Below, in pieces: positions 45,545 through 54,965 of a stretch of DNA of 64,000 nucleotides. Position numbers and translations under genes: made by a program. The stretch is from Azolla caroliniana. Lineage: Eukaryota > Polypodiophyta. The stretch spans positions 868,001 through 932,000 of the forward strand of contig JBHGNT010000005.1 of assembly GCA_043228905.1 (NCBI GenBank). The letters are read 5' to 3'. Below the pieces are notes generated by a model, which was not told the DNA's origin, searched no databases, and was given only the letters and a program-made list of their open reading frames with translations. Position 1 is the stretch's first letter; each line of letters begins with the position of its first letter.

Positions 45545-46640
45545 CTACATAGATGTTGTACATAGAGGCATACGCAGTCACATGTGATTCATCCAAACTC
45601 ATTGTTTCTTCAAAAGCTTTCTTTCCAAGCTCTACATTTCCTCAATTTCGACAAGCACCTAGCATAGTAAGCCACATCATGGTATTGGGATCTGGAATGG
45701 TGTTTGCTTCACTAGTTCTACTGCTTCACCCAATTATCTTGCATGGCTAAACAGATCAACCATGCAAATTTGATGCCCAACCAATGGATGAATTCCATAA
45801 TTTCCAGGCATGGCTTCACAATATATCTACCATGCATGTATTACTACAAGCATTGAGCACAACAAGAAAGATGACCGGATTGGGTAAAAATCCATTTCTT
45901 CTCATATGGTCAAATATAGAGAAAACATTTTCACCATATCCTATAATCAGAACATTCCATGAGACTATATTTCGAGTTGGAAGCATATCAAACACTTCAC
46001 GTGCTTTCTCTAAGACTCCACATTTAGCATATAGATCAACCAATGCATTGCCAACAACTTGGTTTCTCTTTAGCATGCCCATCTCCTCAATCTTTGCATG
46101 AATTTCTCTACCCTTTCCTATTGCTCCAATGCTAACACAAGCTTTTAGAGTATCTGTGATCAATGTATTGTATGTCACTATATCACCAATGGGAAGTTTG
46201 TCAAACACTGCCTTTGCTTTTCTTAGCATGCCACATTTCGAATACATATCCACTAGTGCATTTCCAACAAGTTGGCTTTTCCTTAAAAGGCCTTTCCTCT
46301 TAGCATCGAAATGTATCTCCTCACCCTTGTTTGTGGATAAAATGCACCCACAAGCTTTCAAAATGCATGCATACGTGACTTCATCTCTAGAAATTCCTTG
46401 AAGTTGCATCTTCTTGAATTGATTCAGCGCCTCCTCACCTCTTTCGCTTTTTCAAGTGAGCCACATTTGGCATACATGTCACTACTGGATTGCCAACATT
46501 TTGGCTCATTTTCAATTCAACACCTACTTCAACTATTGAATTTGTAGACACCAAACTTTCCATGTTGCCCATGCAACTATTTTCTTCAACATGTGTGTAC
46601 TTGCATTGCATTGAAGTTCTGAATTGCAAAATTCGGAATA
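45545..46640 (-). pseudogene. Pentatricopeptide-repeat (PPR) gene relic
   Basis: On the minus strand an open segment 46409-45816 encodes about five PPR-like units: VTYACILKACG, GEEIHFDAKRKGLLRK, VGNALVDMYSKCG, AKAVFDKLPIGDIVTYNTLI, a second KACVSIGAIGKGREIHAKI, VGNALVDLYAKCG, AREVFDMLPTRNIVSWNVLI. Upstream, VGNPVVTCMPNVAHLKK is a decayed unit, broken by frameshift. Downstream, ICMVDLFSHAR, a stop, then LGEAVELVK, MMWLTMLGACRN, a stop, and GNVELGKKAFEETMSLDES resemble the tail of PLS-class proteins. Such proteins normally bind organellar RNA. Stops and frameshifts on both sides make this a pseudogene. It is the only non-transposon gene here and the main clue to a plant host. Confidence 0.8.
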
Positions 46641-46716
46641 TATTTCGTCGAATACAACAATCACCTGCAAAAGAAAATGATTCTATTGTCCTCGTCCTCT
46701 CATGAAAGTATGCATT
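46641..46716. other. Spacer, nothing recognised
   Basis: AT-rich, no gene or repeat seen. Confidence 0.4.
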
Positions 46717-47315
46717 GCTTCAGCTCCCAACAACATCACCACTCATCCTTATCAAACAAAGACAATATGCTTCCTTATCCTCAGTCAACATGTCGCCCAT
46801 TACCACCAACGTCCACATCAACCATCTCGCCGTAGAATAGCAAAGTCCTATACATACCAAAAAAAATAATGACACTACTCTCTTAATCCCCTCATGAAAT
46901 TCTATTTCTTCCCCCCACACCATCGTCACTCATCCTTTACCAAAATAGACAATGTTCTTCATTTTCCACATCAACCGTCAGTTTGTTTACCACCAAAGTC
47001 TTGTACAAACAAAAATAGAGTGAATGTGTTGTCTTCAGCCCCCAACACCACCATGATTCACTCATCCTTAAAAAAGAGAAAATTTGCTTCAAATACCACA
47101 TCAACCATCTTGTTGTATACCACCAAGGGCCTGTACCAAAAAACATAATGACACTACTCTCTTGATCCCCTCATGAAATTCCGCGTCTTCCCTCGACACC
47201 ATTGTCACTCATCCTTTACCAAAATAGACAATGTTCTTCGTTTTCCACATCAACCGTTTGTTCGTTTACCACCAAAGTCCTATACAAACAAAAATATACT
47301 GAATGTGTTGTTTGT
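46717..47315. repeat. Imperfect tandem duplication, about 300 bases per unit
   Basis: The block at about 46717-47036 recurs at about 47037-47315. The clearest match is AATGACACTACTCTCTT-ATCC with CATCCTTTACCAAAATAGAC and ACCACCAAAGTC, seen near 46866 and 47146. Low complexity, C/A-rich, no coding signal. Confidence 0.75.
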
Positions 47316-47406
47316 CAAAACCAAGAATAAAAGATAGAGTGATGGAAGAAGGATATACGAGAACATGAGAAGAAAGAAACGAAATGCGAATAGAAGAATG
47401 GGTGTA
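47316..47406. other. AT-rich flank of I, left side
   Basis: Host sequence up to the GTGTA duplication (47402-47406). It continues at 57285 beyond element I. The joined sequence is purine-rich on plus, then TATA-containing. Confidence 0.6.
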
Positions 47407-47825
47407 TGTTATTCTCTGACCGGACAAGGCCTAACACAAGGTGTCACGGAGACACTTCACCAAAGGGTGGTTACGGCATAGGATTATGACTCAACAATTA
47501 CACCGACCTAAGTAGGTTACACGATTAGAGCGCTTTTGTTAATTACACGCGTAAGATATAACAGTAAGTACAGAACGGAAATCAACACAGAAGTATAAAC
47601 ACCATACGCTCTATTAATTATCCGCTGCGATTACAATGGGGTCCGGGCCTTTAAATAGGTTTCCGGCCCGTAGTACAAAACGGTGCCTATCGCACCTATT
47701 CGGGATCCGTCCGGATCTGGAACGGCATACCGTTTCCAGTCCGTCCGTCCACACTATGCTTATTTACAACCATACTTAATTAATTCCTTCACTCCGTATT
47801 TTGGACTCCTTGCCGGCCGGTAACA
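47407..47825 (-). repeat. Element I 3' LTR
   Basis: Plus strand TGTTATTCTC to CCGGTAACA. I see no clear polypurine tract next to it; the minus-strand bases before it read CCCACGGGCGTGTCATG. Confidence 0.95.
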
Positions 47826-47877
47826 CATGACACGCCCGTGGGACAGTACCTTGTACGTCGAACCCTTCTCGGCCCCT

Positions 47878-50541
47878 TCATTGTTCACCCAAATTGTCCA
47901 AAATACTTTGTTCCAGATTTTCCAATTGTTCTTCCGGTTGTGGTTGTTGCGGCTGTGCTTGCTGCTGCTGTTGTGGTTGCGGTTGGGACTGAGACTGCTC
48001 TGGCTGCTCTATAGGCGGCTGCTCCGTTTGTTTCTCTGACTCCGGCATCTCCGTTTGACTGCTTCCGGTCCGGTCTCCTTCCAGTAACGGTTCCTCATCA
48101 CTGAGGTTGACCGTAACCGGTTCTCGTGCTTTCTCTTCCCGGATCCGGGACCTCTCGTAGCTTTTAAACTGGATCTGCGCCTCCAGCCTGTCGTCGTCCA
48201 GCTGAGCTACAAGTTGCCGGACTTGCCCTAGTTGGTCCTCTGCCAAGGCTTGAAAGTCTTCGGCCAGCTCATCTCTTATGCCGGTGAAGTCTTCGGAAGT
48301 CAGCATATAGCAATCATCTCCCTCCTTCCGCCGGTTCTCTACGTCGGCCCGGAGCAACTGGAGTTCCGCCGCGTTCGTGGCCCACTTGGTCCACCATTTG
48401 ACGGAACCGTTGTCAATCAAGCTCTTGGTCTGGTTCAACCAGGCCCGCATGATATCCTGGATGCGACTTGCTCCCATTTGCACTCTACTTTCCACAACTT
48501 GTCGTTCCTCCTTCAACTGCTTGATGAGATTAGCCGTATCCTCTGCCTGCTCTCTGTAGCGCGTCAGCTGCCCTTGATATGTTGTTTGCAGCCTCTGCAG
48601 TACCTCCGCCGCTCTTTCTTTTTCCGCCTGCTGTTGCCTGAGGAGCTCTGTCTGAACCTTCTCTGCCTCTTCCAACTGTCTTCTGGTTTCCGCTTGTTCA
48701 TTAGCGTATGCCGTTGCGGTCCGATCAACTACTTGCCGGAGCTCATCCGTCCGTTCCTTGTGCTCCGTTTGCAACCGTTTATACTCCCGGTGCAAGTGCT
48801 CAAATTCCTCCGTTTTTTGTTTGAGCTTGCCGTTGATCTGGCGATGGTTCCGGTCCTCCCGGTCCTTTAGCTGTCGGAGTTCCTCTTTCAGGCGCTCTAC
48901 TTCTGTTTCGGCGTTTCTCCGGAGCCTGTCCTTCTCTTGCAGCATTTTCTCCTTCTCCTCCTTGAGCCGGTCGTACGCTTGGTGGCCTTTTCGTAAGCTC
49001 TCCTCGGCCCGGCGTAGATTCTCAGCAGTCTTTTTAAGTTCTGCCTCCGCTGCCGTCTTCAACTCTCTTTCGCGGCTCCTCAGCGCTTCTTGGGCAGCTA
49101 GCTCATCCTTTAAGTCCGCAAGCTCTTGGGCTTGTGCCGCATTTCTCTCCGGAACGGTTTCCGTTGCCGGGGTCTGATTGCTATGTACAGGTTGATCTGA
49201 CGCTTTATTCTGTACATTGCCTGGAGTCACCGGTGCTTGGACTTGTGTTGTCAAAGCCAATTGAGCCATTTCCCTTGTGACCCTGTCCAAGTCTTGTTCA
49301 AGGCTCCGGATTCTGGACCGGGCCGTCTCTAGATCTACGGTTGTGACGAGCAACCGTTCGTGGTGCGCTCTCTCCTCCGCCTCTATGTACTCGATCGCTC
49401 CGGCGATCTGCTCGCCTACCCACCGTAGCCACATGCTACTGGTGCCTTGCTGCTGTACTGGTCGGGTCGGCTCGTTCACTGTGGAATTGTCTGGCCTGAG
49501 TGCCTGTATCTGCCGTTCTGGTTCTACTCCTTGGCCGCTGTGTGTGCTGGCTGGGCTCGCCGGCTGTTGAGTTCCGGTTCTCGCCGTCTCCGGAGCCGTT
49601 GGAATGACTTCTTGTATAGAAGTCGACAAGGCCGGTTCTATACGCACCGATTCCGGTTCCTCCCTTGCGGTTTGCTCAGGTTGAGTTGGGGGCGTTTCTT
49701 CCTTTTGCGGGTCCGAACGCTCCCCCGCTGTCCCGGCGGTCCTACTTCTTGACCGTCGTTGGAGGTGCTCTACTGGCTCCTCCGTTTCCTCTTCCTGGGT
49801 AACGGCATGTGCCGTCAAGGGTTCTGGTTCCTTCTGTCCCGGTCGCCGTATGGTTATCTTAACGGGTAGGACCGGTGACACCTCCTCCGGTTCTGGGAGC
49901 CGTTTCTTCCCTTTTGTCGCCTTCGACGCCAGCAGCTGCTGTCGTTTGGACGCGGGCTTCGAGGTGCTTCCTTCCGATAATCTTGGCCGCTTCTTTGGCT
50001 GAACGGTCTCGACCGGCGGCACGAGCAATGTTATCCACTGAGCTACGGCATGCCACAGCTTCCGGCCCTCCTTGCCATCCTTTCCTCGTACCATGTCGAT
50101 TGCCGCACACAAACCGTCTGCAATCAACACCGGCCAGTCCACCTTGATCCCTTCATAGGTGGCTATGATCATCCCTGCCCGATTTTTTGGCATGACAGGG
50201 GGTCAGGGGTACACGTGGCCGTACTCATGGAGCACTCGAGCTATCTCCCTGAATAGCGGATCTTCGCCGCCCTGCGTTCGATAGCCTTTGCCGGCTAGAG
50301 AGTACTCACCGAAATATCGGATGAGTTGCTCCGAGGTTGGGTTATCGATCTGAAAAATACCTCCCTCCGGAAGGCCTGTTAGCGCACGGATCGCTTCCTC
50401 GGTGATGACTTTTGTGTCGAGCTCCTTGATGACCCGGTCGGCTTCTTTGTGCGGTGGTGCCTCCATGATGGTCAGGAACCCATCCAGTCCGTGTTGCTTG
50501 AGCCATTTCCTGGCCGCTTCCGACAGCGTTTGTGGTTCCAT
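47878..50541 (-). pseudogene. Element I ORF3: long coiled-coil protein of unknown function (one stop)
   Basis: ATG 50541 (MEPQTLSEAARKWLKQHG) to the stop at 47878, 888 codons, with one TGA at 50203-50205 (probably CGA). An upstream in-frame extension to 50775 is open but of biased composition, and 50193 is an alternative ATG after the stop. The N-terminal ~180 residues look globular (ITEEAIRALTGLPEGG, YFGEYSLAGKGYR, MIIATYEGIKVDWPVLIADG). A Pro/Thr/Glu-rich linker follows, then about 350 residues of heptad-like K/E/L/R/Q coiled coil (for example LKEEKEKMLQEKDRLRR). The C-terminus is acidic and Gln/Pro-rich (QPQPQQQQQAQPQQPQPE). I see no signal peptide, membrane segment or env motif. It lies just before the 3' LTR, same strand as pol. 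Function is not recognised. Confidence 0.8.
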
Positions 50542-50867
50542 GTCTGCTTCGAGGTCGAGGAAAGATGGCGAGGTAGAGTGGTGATGAGAGTGAGAGCGAG
50601 AGAGAGAGCGTTCCGAACGTGGGGGTTCTCTGAGTGCAGGTTCGCGTTTGCTAAGCTTCCACTGCCTTGGTGCTTCTGTGCGTCTTGGCTCGCGAAAAAA
50701 AAAGGTCTCCATGCGTTCTTCTTTTTCTCTGTGCGTCTTGGCGCCTTTTTCGAGCATGCGCACGTCGTGTACCAATTTAGTATTAAGTAATGTGGCGGCT
50801 CTTAAATGCCCACTACGTACCTTTTCGCTCCTTGCTTTCTCGTCCGTTCATACCTCGATTTTTAATG

Positions 50868-50908
50868 ATTGCTTTTTTTTCTTTTTTTTTTTCTTTTTTT
50901 TTCTTTTA
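50868..50908 (-). other. Internal A/G tract between pol and ORF3
   Basis: On minus, 41 bases of A with four G, about 15 bases beyond the pol stop. Could be an internal polypurine tract or a simple-sequence expansion. Confidence 0.6.
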
Positions 50909-50924
50909 ATGACGGTATGTGATC

Positions 50925-53900
50925 TTACACATCCGTAAGTCCCTTCGGACCCTTACCGTTTTCCTTACGGGTTGCCGTGTCTTCCTTCGCCTCTGCTACG
51001 GGTTCCCCGTCGTCTTTTTCTTCCATCCGTACCGTTCTCGGACAGGTTCCCGGTATAGTGCCGGTGGGCTGCATAAACGGGTTACTTGGCATCGGTCCTT
51101 TATAGGGCTTTAGTCTAAATCCGTTGACCCACTTGCCTAGCACTTCACCGGCAAGTGTCCCTAACTGATAGGACCTGTTGTATTCCCGTGTCAGCCAATA
51201 CAGGCCTGTCCATCTAAACCGGAGTTTACCCGGCATCTTGCCCATCCTCGTTTGGAATACTAGCACCGGCTTTCCGATTTCGAACATCTTCTCATTACCT
51301 TTTCGGTGACGGTCAACGAACGCTTTCCGTCGTCGTTGCTCCAGTTCCATGTGTAGGATGCTGGCCAGCCGTTGCTCCTCCAGTTCGCATAGTGCTGCTA
51401 GCCGCATTTCCTCCGACTCCTTTTCATTCAGCCGTTCCCGTAGTTGGATCCGTAAGCTTGGTACCTGAAATTCCACCGGCATGACCGCCTCTAAGCCGAA
51501 CGCTAACCGGAACGGCGTTGTCCGGATACTTGTTTTGTATGCCGTTCGGTACGCCCATAGCGCGCTATGGAGCTTTGTATCCCAGTCCGTCCGGTTTTCA
51601 TTGACGATTTTGCGGAGAATGTTCTGGAGCATTTTGTTGGTTGACTCTGCTAACCCGTTTGCTTGTGGGTAGTACGGTGTGCTCCGTTTATGGACCACGG
51701 CATAGAACGTTGTTAAGCTTTCAACTACCTGGCCGAGGAAGTGCCCTCCTTGGTCGCTGATTAATTCAATCGGACATCCATATCGGCACCAAATGTTCTC
51801 GTACAGGAATTTTGCTGTGGATGACGCGGTGTTGTCTCTCAAGGCCTTAGCCTCCACCCATTTAGTGCAATAATCTGTTGCCACGATGACATAACGATTA
51901 CCTGTTCTCATTGCCGGTGGCTTGAACGGTCCGACAAAATCCAACCCCCACTTCTGGAATGGCTCTAGTGGAAGTACCGGTTGGTGTGGCATACGTGCTT
52001 GCTCCGTAGGCTGGCCCATTCGTTGGCATAGGTCACATTCCTTAGCATACTTGACGGCGTCTTTTAACGTCGTGGGCCACCATAAGCCGCTCTGCCATAC
52101 TTTCCTTGCCGTCGCTTCCCCGGCATAGTGTCCTCCGGCAACCCCACAGTGTGCTTCCCGTAAGATTACTTGTTTCTCGTCACTACGGACTGCCCGTCTC
52201 CATATTCCATCTGCTCCCTTGTGGTAGAGAGTGTCCCGTAGTAGACAGAAATTGTGGCTCTGCACCGCCAGTCGTTTCCTCTCGTCCCGGTTCATTTCCT
52301 CCGGTGGCAGGCCCGTGCTTAGGAACTGGTGCATGTTTGTCAGCCACCTATCTTCTGATGCCACCGTGTCGTCCGCTGCCGTTTCCGGGGTGATACGGAA
52401 TAACTCTGCGTCCGGGAATTCATCCGATACTCCGTCGCCTGATTCTCCGGACTCTAACCGGCTCAGGTAGTCTGCTACGGCATGCTGGATACCGGGCCGG
52501 TGGAAGATCTCGAATTCGAACTCCTGCAACAGCAAGGTCCAACGGGCCAACTTACCGGTCAGGGACGCCTTAGACACTAAGTACAGGAGCGCCGAGTGAT
52601 CCACATGAAAGGAGAACTTCCTTCCCAATAGGTAATGACGAAACTTTGTTACACTGTAGATCATGCCCAGGGCCTCCCGTTCCGTAGTCGAATAGTTCCT
52701 CTCCGCTTGGGACAGCTTCCGGCTGGCGTAATATACTGGCCGGTACCATTTAGGCTCTGTAAGTTGCATTAAGGCGCTGCCGATAGCGATGTCGGAAGCG
52801 TCCACGAACACATGAAATTCCTTGCTCCAATCCGGAGGCTGCACGACGGGTGCTTGCGACAAAAGTACCTTCAGGGCATTGTATGCCTTATCCTCCGTAT
52901 CCGTCCATTGGAACGGTGTCCGATGTACCGCGGTGTGTAATGGTGTAGCCAAGTCAGCCAAGTGACGGAGCATCCGGCTGTGCCACCGGATCTGTCCTAA
53001 GAATCGGCTTAGTGCTTTGGCCGTTTTCGGCGCCGGTGCCCCTAGTATCGCGTTTACTTTGTCCGGGTCGACCGCAATGCCCTCCTTACTTACAATGTGT
53101 CCCAGTAAGATTCCACTTGAAACCCCAAAGATGCATTTTGCTGGGTTTAAGCTTAGCCGGTATAACCTACACTTTTCAAGGCATAACCGTAGGTGCTGCA
53201 AATGGTCTTTTTCCCGGCTATAGACTGCAAAGTCATCCAGGAAAACCTGCATGAAGGCTGGAATGGATTCGACGAAGATCTCCATGATGATTCGCTGGAA
53301 AGTTGCTGGTGCCGTTTTTAGTCCGAACATCATTACTACGGCCACAAACACCCCCCATTCGGTGACGAACGTTGTCTTCTCCTGGTCGTTAGGGTGCATC
53401 CGGATTTGATTGTATCCGCTGAACCCGTCTAAAAAGCTATAAACTTCATGGCCGGCGACGGCATCCAGTACTCCATCCGTGAACGGAAGAGGGAATGCAT
53501 CCGTAATTGTGGCTGCATTTAGTTTCCTGTAATCTACACACAAGCGGATTTTACCGTTCTTCTTTGGGACGACGACGATGGGGCTCAGCCACGTCGCTTT
53601 CTTTACCGGTCGGATGAAGCCCACTCTTAGGAGTTTGTCGATTTCCTCCTTCACTTTGGCGGTGTAGTTGGGGTTCATTCGGTAACGTCTTTGCGCCACT
53701 GGTTTCGCGTCCTTGCCTAAGTGGATCTGATGCTGATATAATTGAGGGTCCAGCCCTCGCATGTCTTCGTATGACCAGGCGAATATGTCGCGAAACTCCG
53801 TGAGAAGTTTGATCATTGCCGCTTTATCTTCCGGCTTCATTTCTTTGGCGATGTGTACCGGCTTTGATTCGTCCTTGCTTCCTAGGTTCACTTCGTCGAG

Positions 53901-54965
53901 CTGGGATGTTTTTACCCGTTGGGAAACGGCCATTTCCCGTTCCAACGCTTCCTGTGCTTGCCGTAATTCCCGAATCGAATCTTTGTCTGGTTCGGCTTCG
54001 GTTTCGTCCCGCTGCGGCAAGTATGGCGCTACGGCTTCAGCCACGTCAATCTCGAAAAGTGGTACGATCTTCGGGTGTTCCTCCAAGTACTGGGCTTCTT
54101 CGTCGTCTGCCAACCCTTCAAGCATGTTCACGCATTCCGCATACAGCGGTGTGCATTCCTTACCGTTGCTCGTCCGTGGTTGTGTCGGTACCCGGACCTT
54201 GGCTTTTCCGCGCCGGAAGGTAATCATATTTTTCTGCCAATTTTGCTTGATGTGTGCTGTTTTCAACCATGGTCTGCCCAGCAACAGTGGGTACGCGCCT
54301 TGCGCTTGTAGCTGCAGCACTACAACCGAGATGTGAAATGTGTGACCTCCTATGGTGACTTCCAATTTCCGTATTAAGCCCGTCGGCCGTACAGAGCTCG
54401 TATCCGCCATCCGTAGCCAGAACGGACATGGCTCCCATTCATGTATACCCAAGGCATCACACGTGCGGAGGCTTATTACGTTCACCCCGGAACCTCCATC
54501 GATTACTGTGCCGGGAAGTTCGTGCCCTTTGACAATAGCTGTAATCACCGGACTACTAGTGTCCACCACCGTCGGTCCCTCCTCCGGATTCGAGAAGAGG
54601 ACTGGTGCCGGTGGGGCTATACCGTCTGTCATGGCCGTTTTTAGTCCTTCCGTAAATCGCGGCACGAGCTGCAAGAGTCTTCCTAATGGCAACGTGATCT
54701 GACATTCTTGCAGTACTTGCCATGTCTCGTTTTCTGCGTGGCTACCGCCGGCACTCCCTATGGTAATCGCCTTTTGCCGTTCCGCGTCCGCGACGTTCCT
54801 TTCATTGGCTTCCTTCACCCATTCCGTCGCCTGTTTTCGTATGGCCTCTTGTGTTTCCCACTCTTTGGCCATGCCTTTCGACCGTGTGGTTACTTGCTGT
54901 ACATCCGCCACTTCCGGAACCACCATATTAACTGCTGGTCGTTTATCGTAGCTCTTTGCCGGGCA
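50925..54965 (-). CDS. Element I pol: protease, RT, RNase H, integrase
   Basis: An open frame of about 1340 codons, in frame with gag across TAG 54966. The protease motif VIDGGSGVN (D near 54500) has Gly where Ser or Thr is usual, followed by LLLGRPWLK. Reverse transcriptase: PIVVVPKKNGKIRLCVDYRK, FLDGFSGYNQI, and catalytic FLDDF at 53230-53246. RNase H: HVFVDASDIAIG, HVDHSALLYL, AVADYLSRLE. Integrase: H-C zinc region (HCGVAGGHYAG to CDLCQRMG), WGLDFVGPF, SDQGGHF, NGLAESTNKML. The C-terminus keeps KLRFRWTGLYWL, a weak GPY/F-like stretch; no chromodomain. Domains appear complete with no internal stop. Confidence 0.92.
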   Translation of the reverse strand, partial: CPAKSYDKRPAVNMVVPEVADVQQVTTRSKGMAKEWETQEAIRKQATEWVKEANERNVADAERQKAITIGSAGGSHAENETWQVLQECQITLPLGRLLQLVPRFTEGLKTAMTDGIAPPAPVLFSNPEEGPTVVDTSSPVITAIVKGHELPGTVIDGGSGVNVISLRTCDALGIHEWEPCPFWLRMADTSSVRPTGLIRKLEVTIGGHTFHISVVVLQLQAQGAYPLLLGRPWLKTAHIKQNWQKNMITFRRGKAKVRVPTQPRTSNGKECTPLYAECVNMLEGLADDEEAQYLEEHPKIVPLFEIDVAEAVAPYLPQRDETEAEPDKDSIRELRQAQEALEREMAVSQRVKTSQLDEVNLGSKDESKPVHIAKEMKPEDKAAMIKLLTEFRDIFAWSYEDMRGLDPQLYQHQIHLGKDAKPVAQRRYRMNPNYTAKVKEEIDKLLRVGFIRPVKKATWLSPIVVVPKKNGKIRLCVDYRKLNAATITDAFPLPFTDGVLDAVAGHEVYSFLDGFSGYNQIRMHPNDQEKTTFVTEWGVFVAVVMMFGLKTAPATFQRIIMEIFVESIPAFMQVFLDDFAVYSREKDHLQHLRLCLEKCRLYRLSLNPAKCIFGVSSGILLGHIVSKEGIAVDPDKVNAILGAPAPKTAKALSRFLGQIRWHSRMLRHLADLATPLHTAVHRTPFQWTDTEDKAYNALKVLLSQAPVVQPPDWSKEFHVFVDASDIAIGSALMQLTEPKWYRPVYYASRKLSQAERNYSTTEREALGMIYSVTKFRHYLLGRKFSFHVDHSALLYLVSKASLTGKLARWTLLLQEFEFEIFHRPGIQHAVADYLSRLESGESGDGVSDEFPDAELFRITPETAADDTVASEDRWLTNMHQFLSTGLPPEEMNRDERKRLAVQSHNFCLLRDTLYHKGADGIWRRAVRSDEKQVILREAHCGVAGGHYAGEATARKVWQSGLWWPTTLKDAVKYAKECDLCQRMGQPTEQARMPHQPVLPLEPFQKWGLDFVGPFKPPAMRTGNRYVIVATDYCTKWVEAKALRDNTASSTAKFLYENIWCRYGCPIELISDQGGHFLGQVVESLTTFYAVVHKRSTPYYPQANGLAESTNKMLQNILRKIVNENRTDWDTKLHSALWAYRTAYKTSIRTTPFRLAFGLEAVMPVEFQVPSLRIQLRERLNEKESEEMRLAALCELEEQRLASILHMELEQRRRKAFVDRHRKGNEKMFEIGKPVLVFQTRMGKMPGKLRFRWTGLYWLTREYNRSYQLGTLAGEVLGKWVNGFRLKPYKGPMPSNPFMQPTGTIPGTCPRTVRMEEKDDGEPVAEAKEDTATRKENGKGPKGLTDV

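Noticed and set aside
47827-48039. Plus-strand Leu-rich ORF that looks like a membrane peptide
   Set aside because: It is the antisense of the Gln-rich C-terminus of ORF3 in element I.
47878-50541. ORF3 of I as a retroviral-type envelope
   Set aside because: No signal peptide, transmembrane segment or cysteine-rich ectodomain; it is mostly coiled coil and acidic low-complexity sequence.
50203-50775. Separate 190-residue gene upstream of ORF3
   Set aside because: It is in the same frame as 47878-50193 and separated by a single TGA, so it is the N-terminus of ORF3 with a premature stop.
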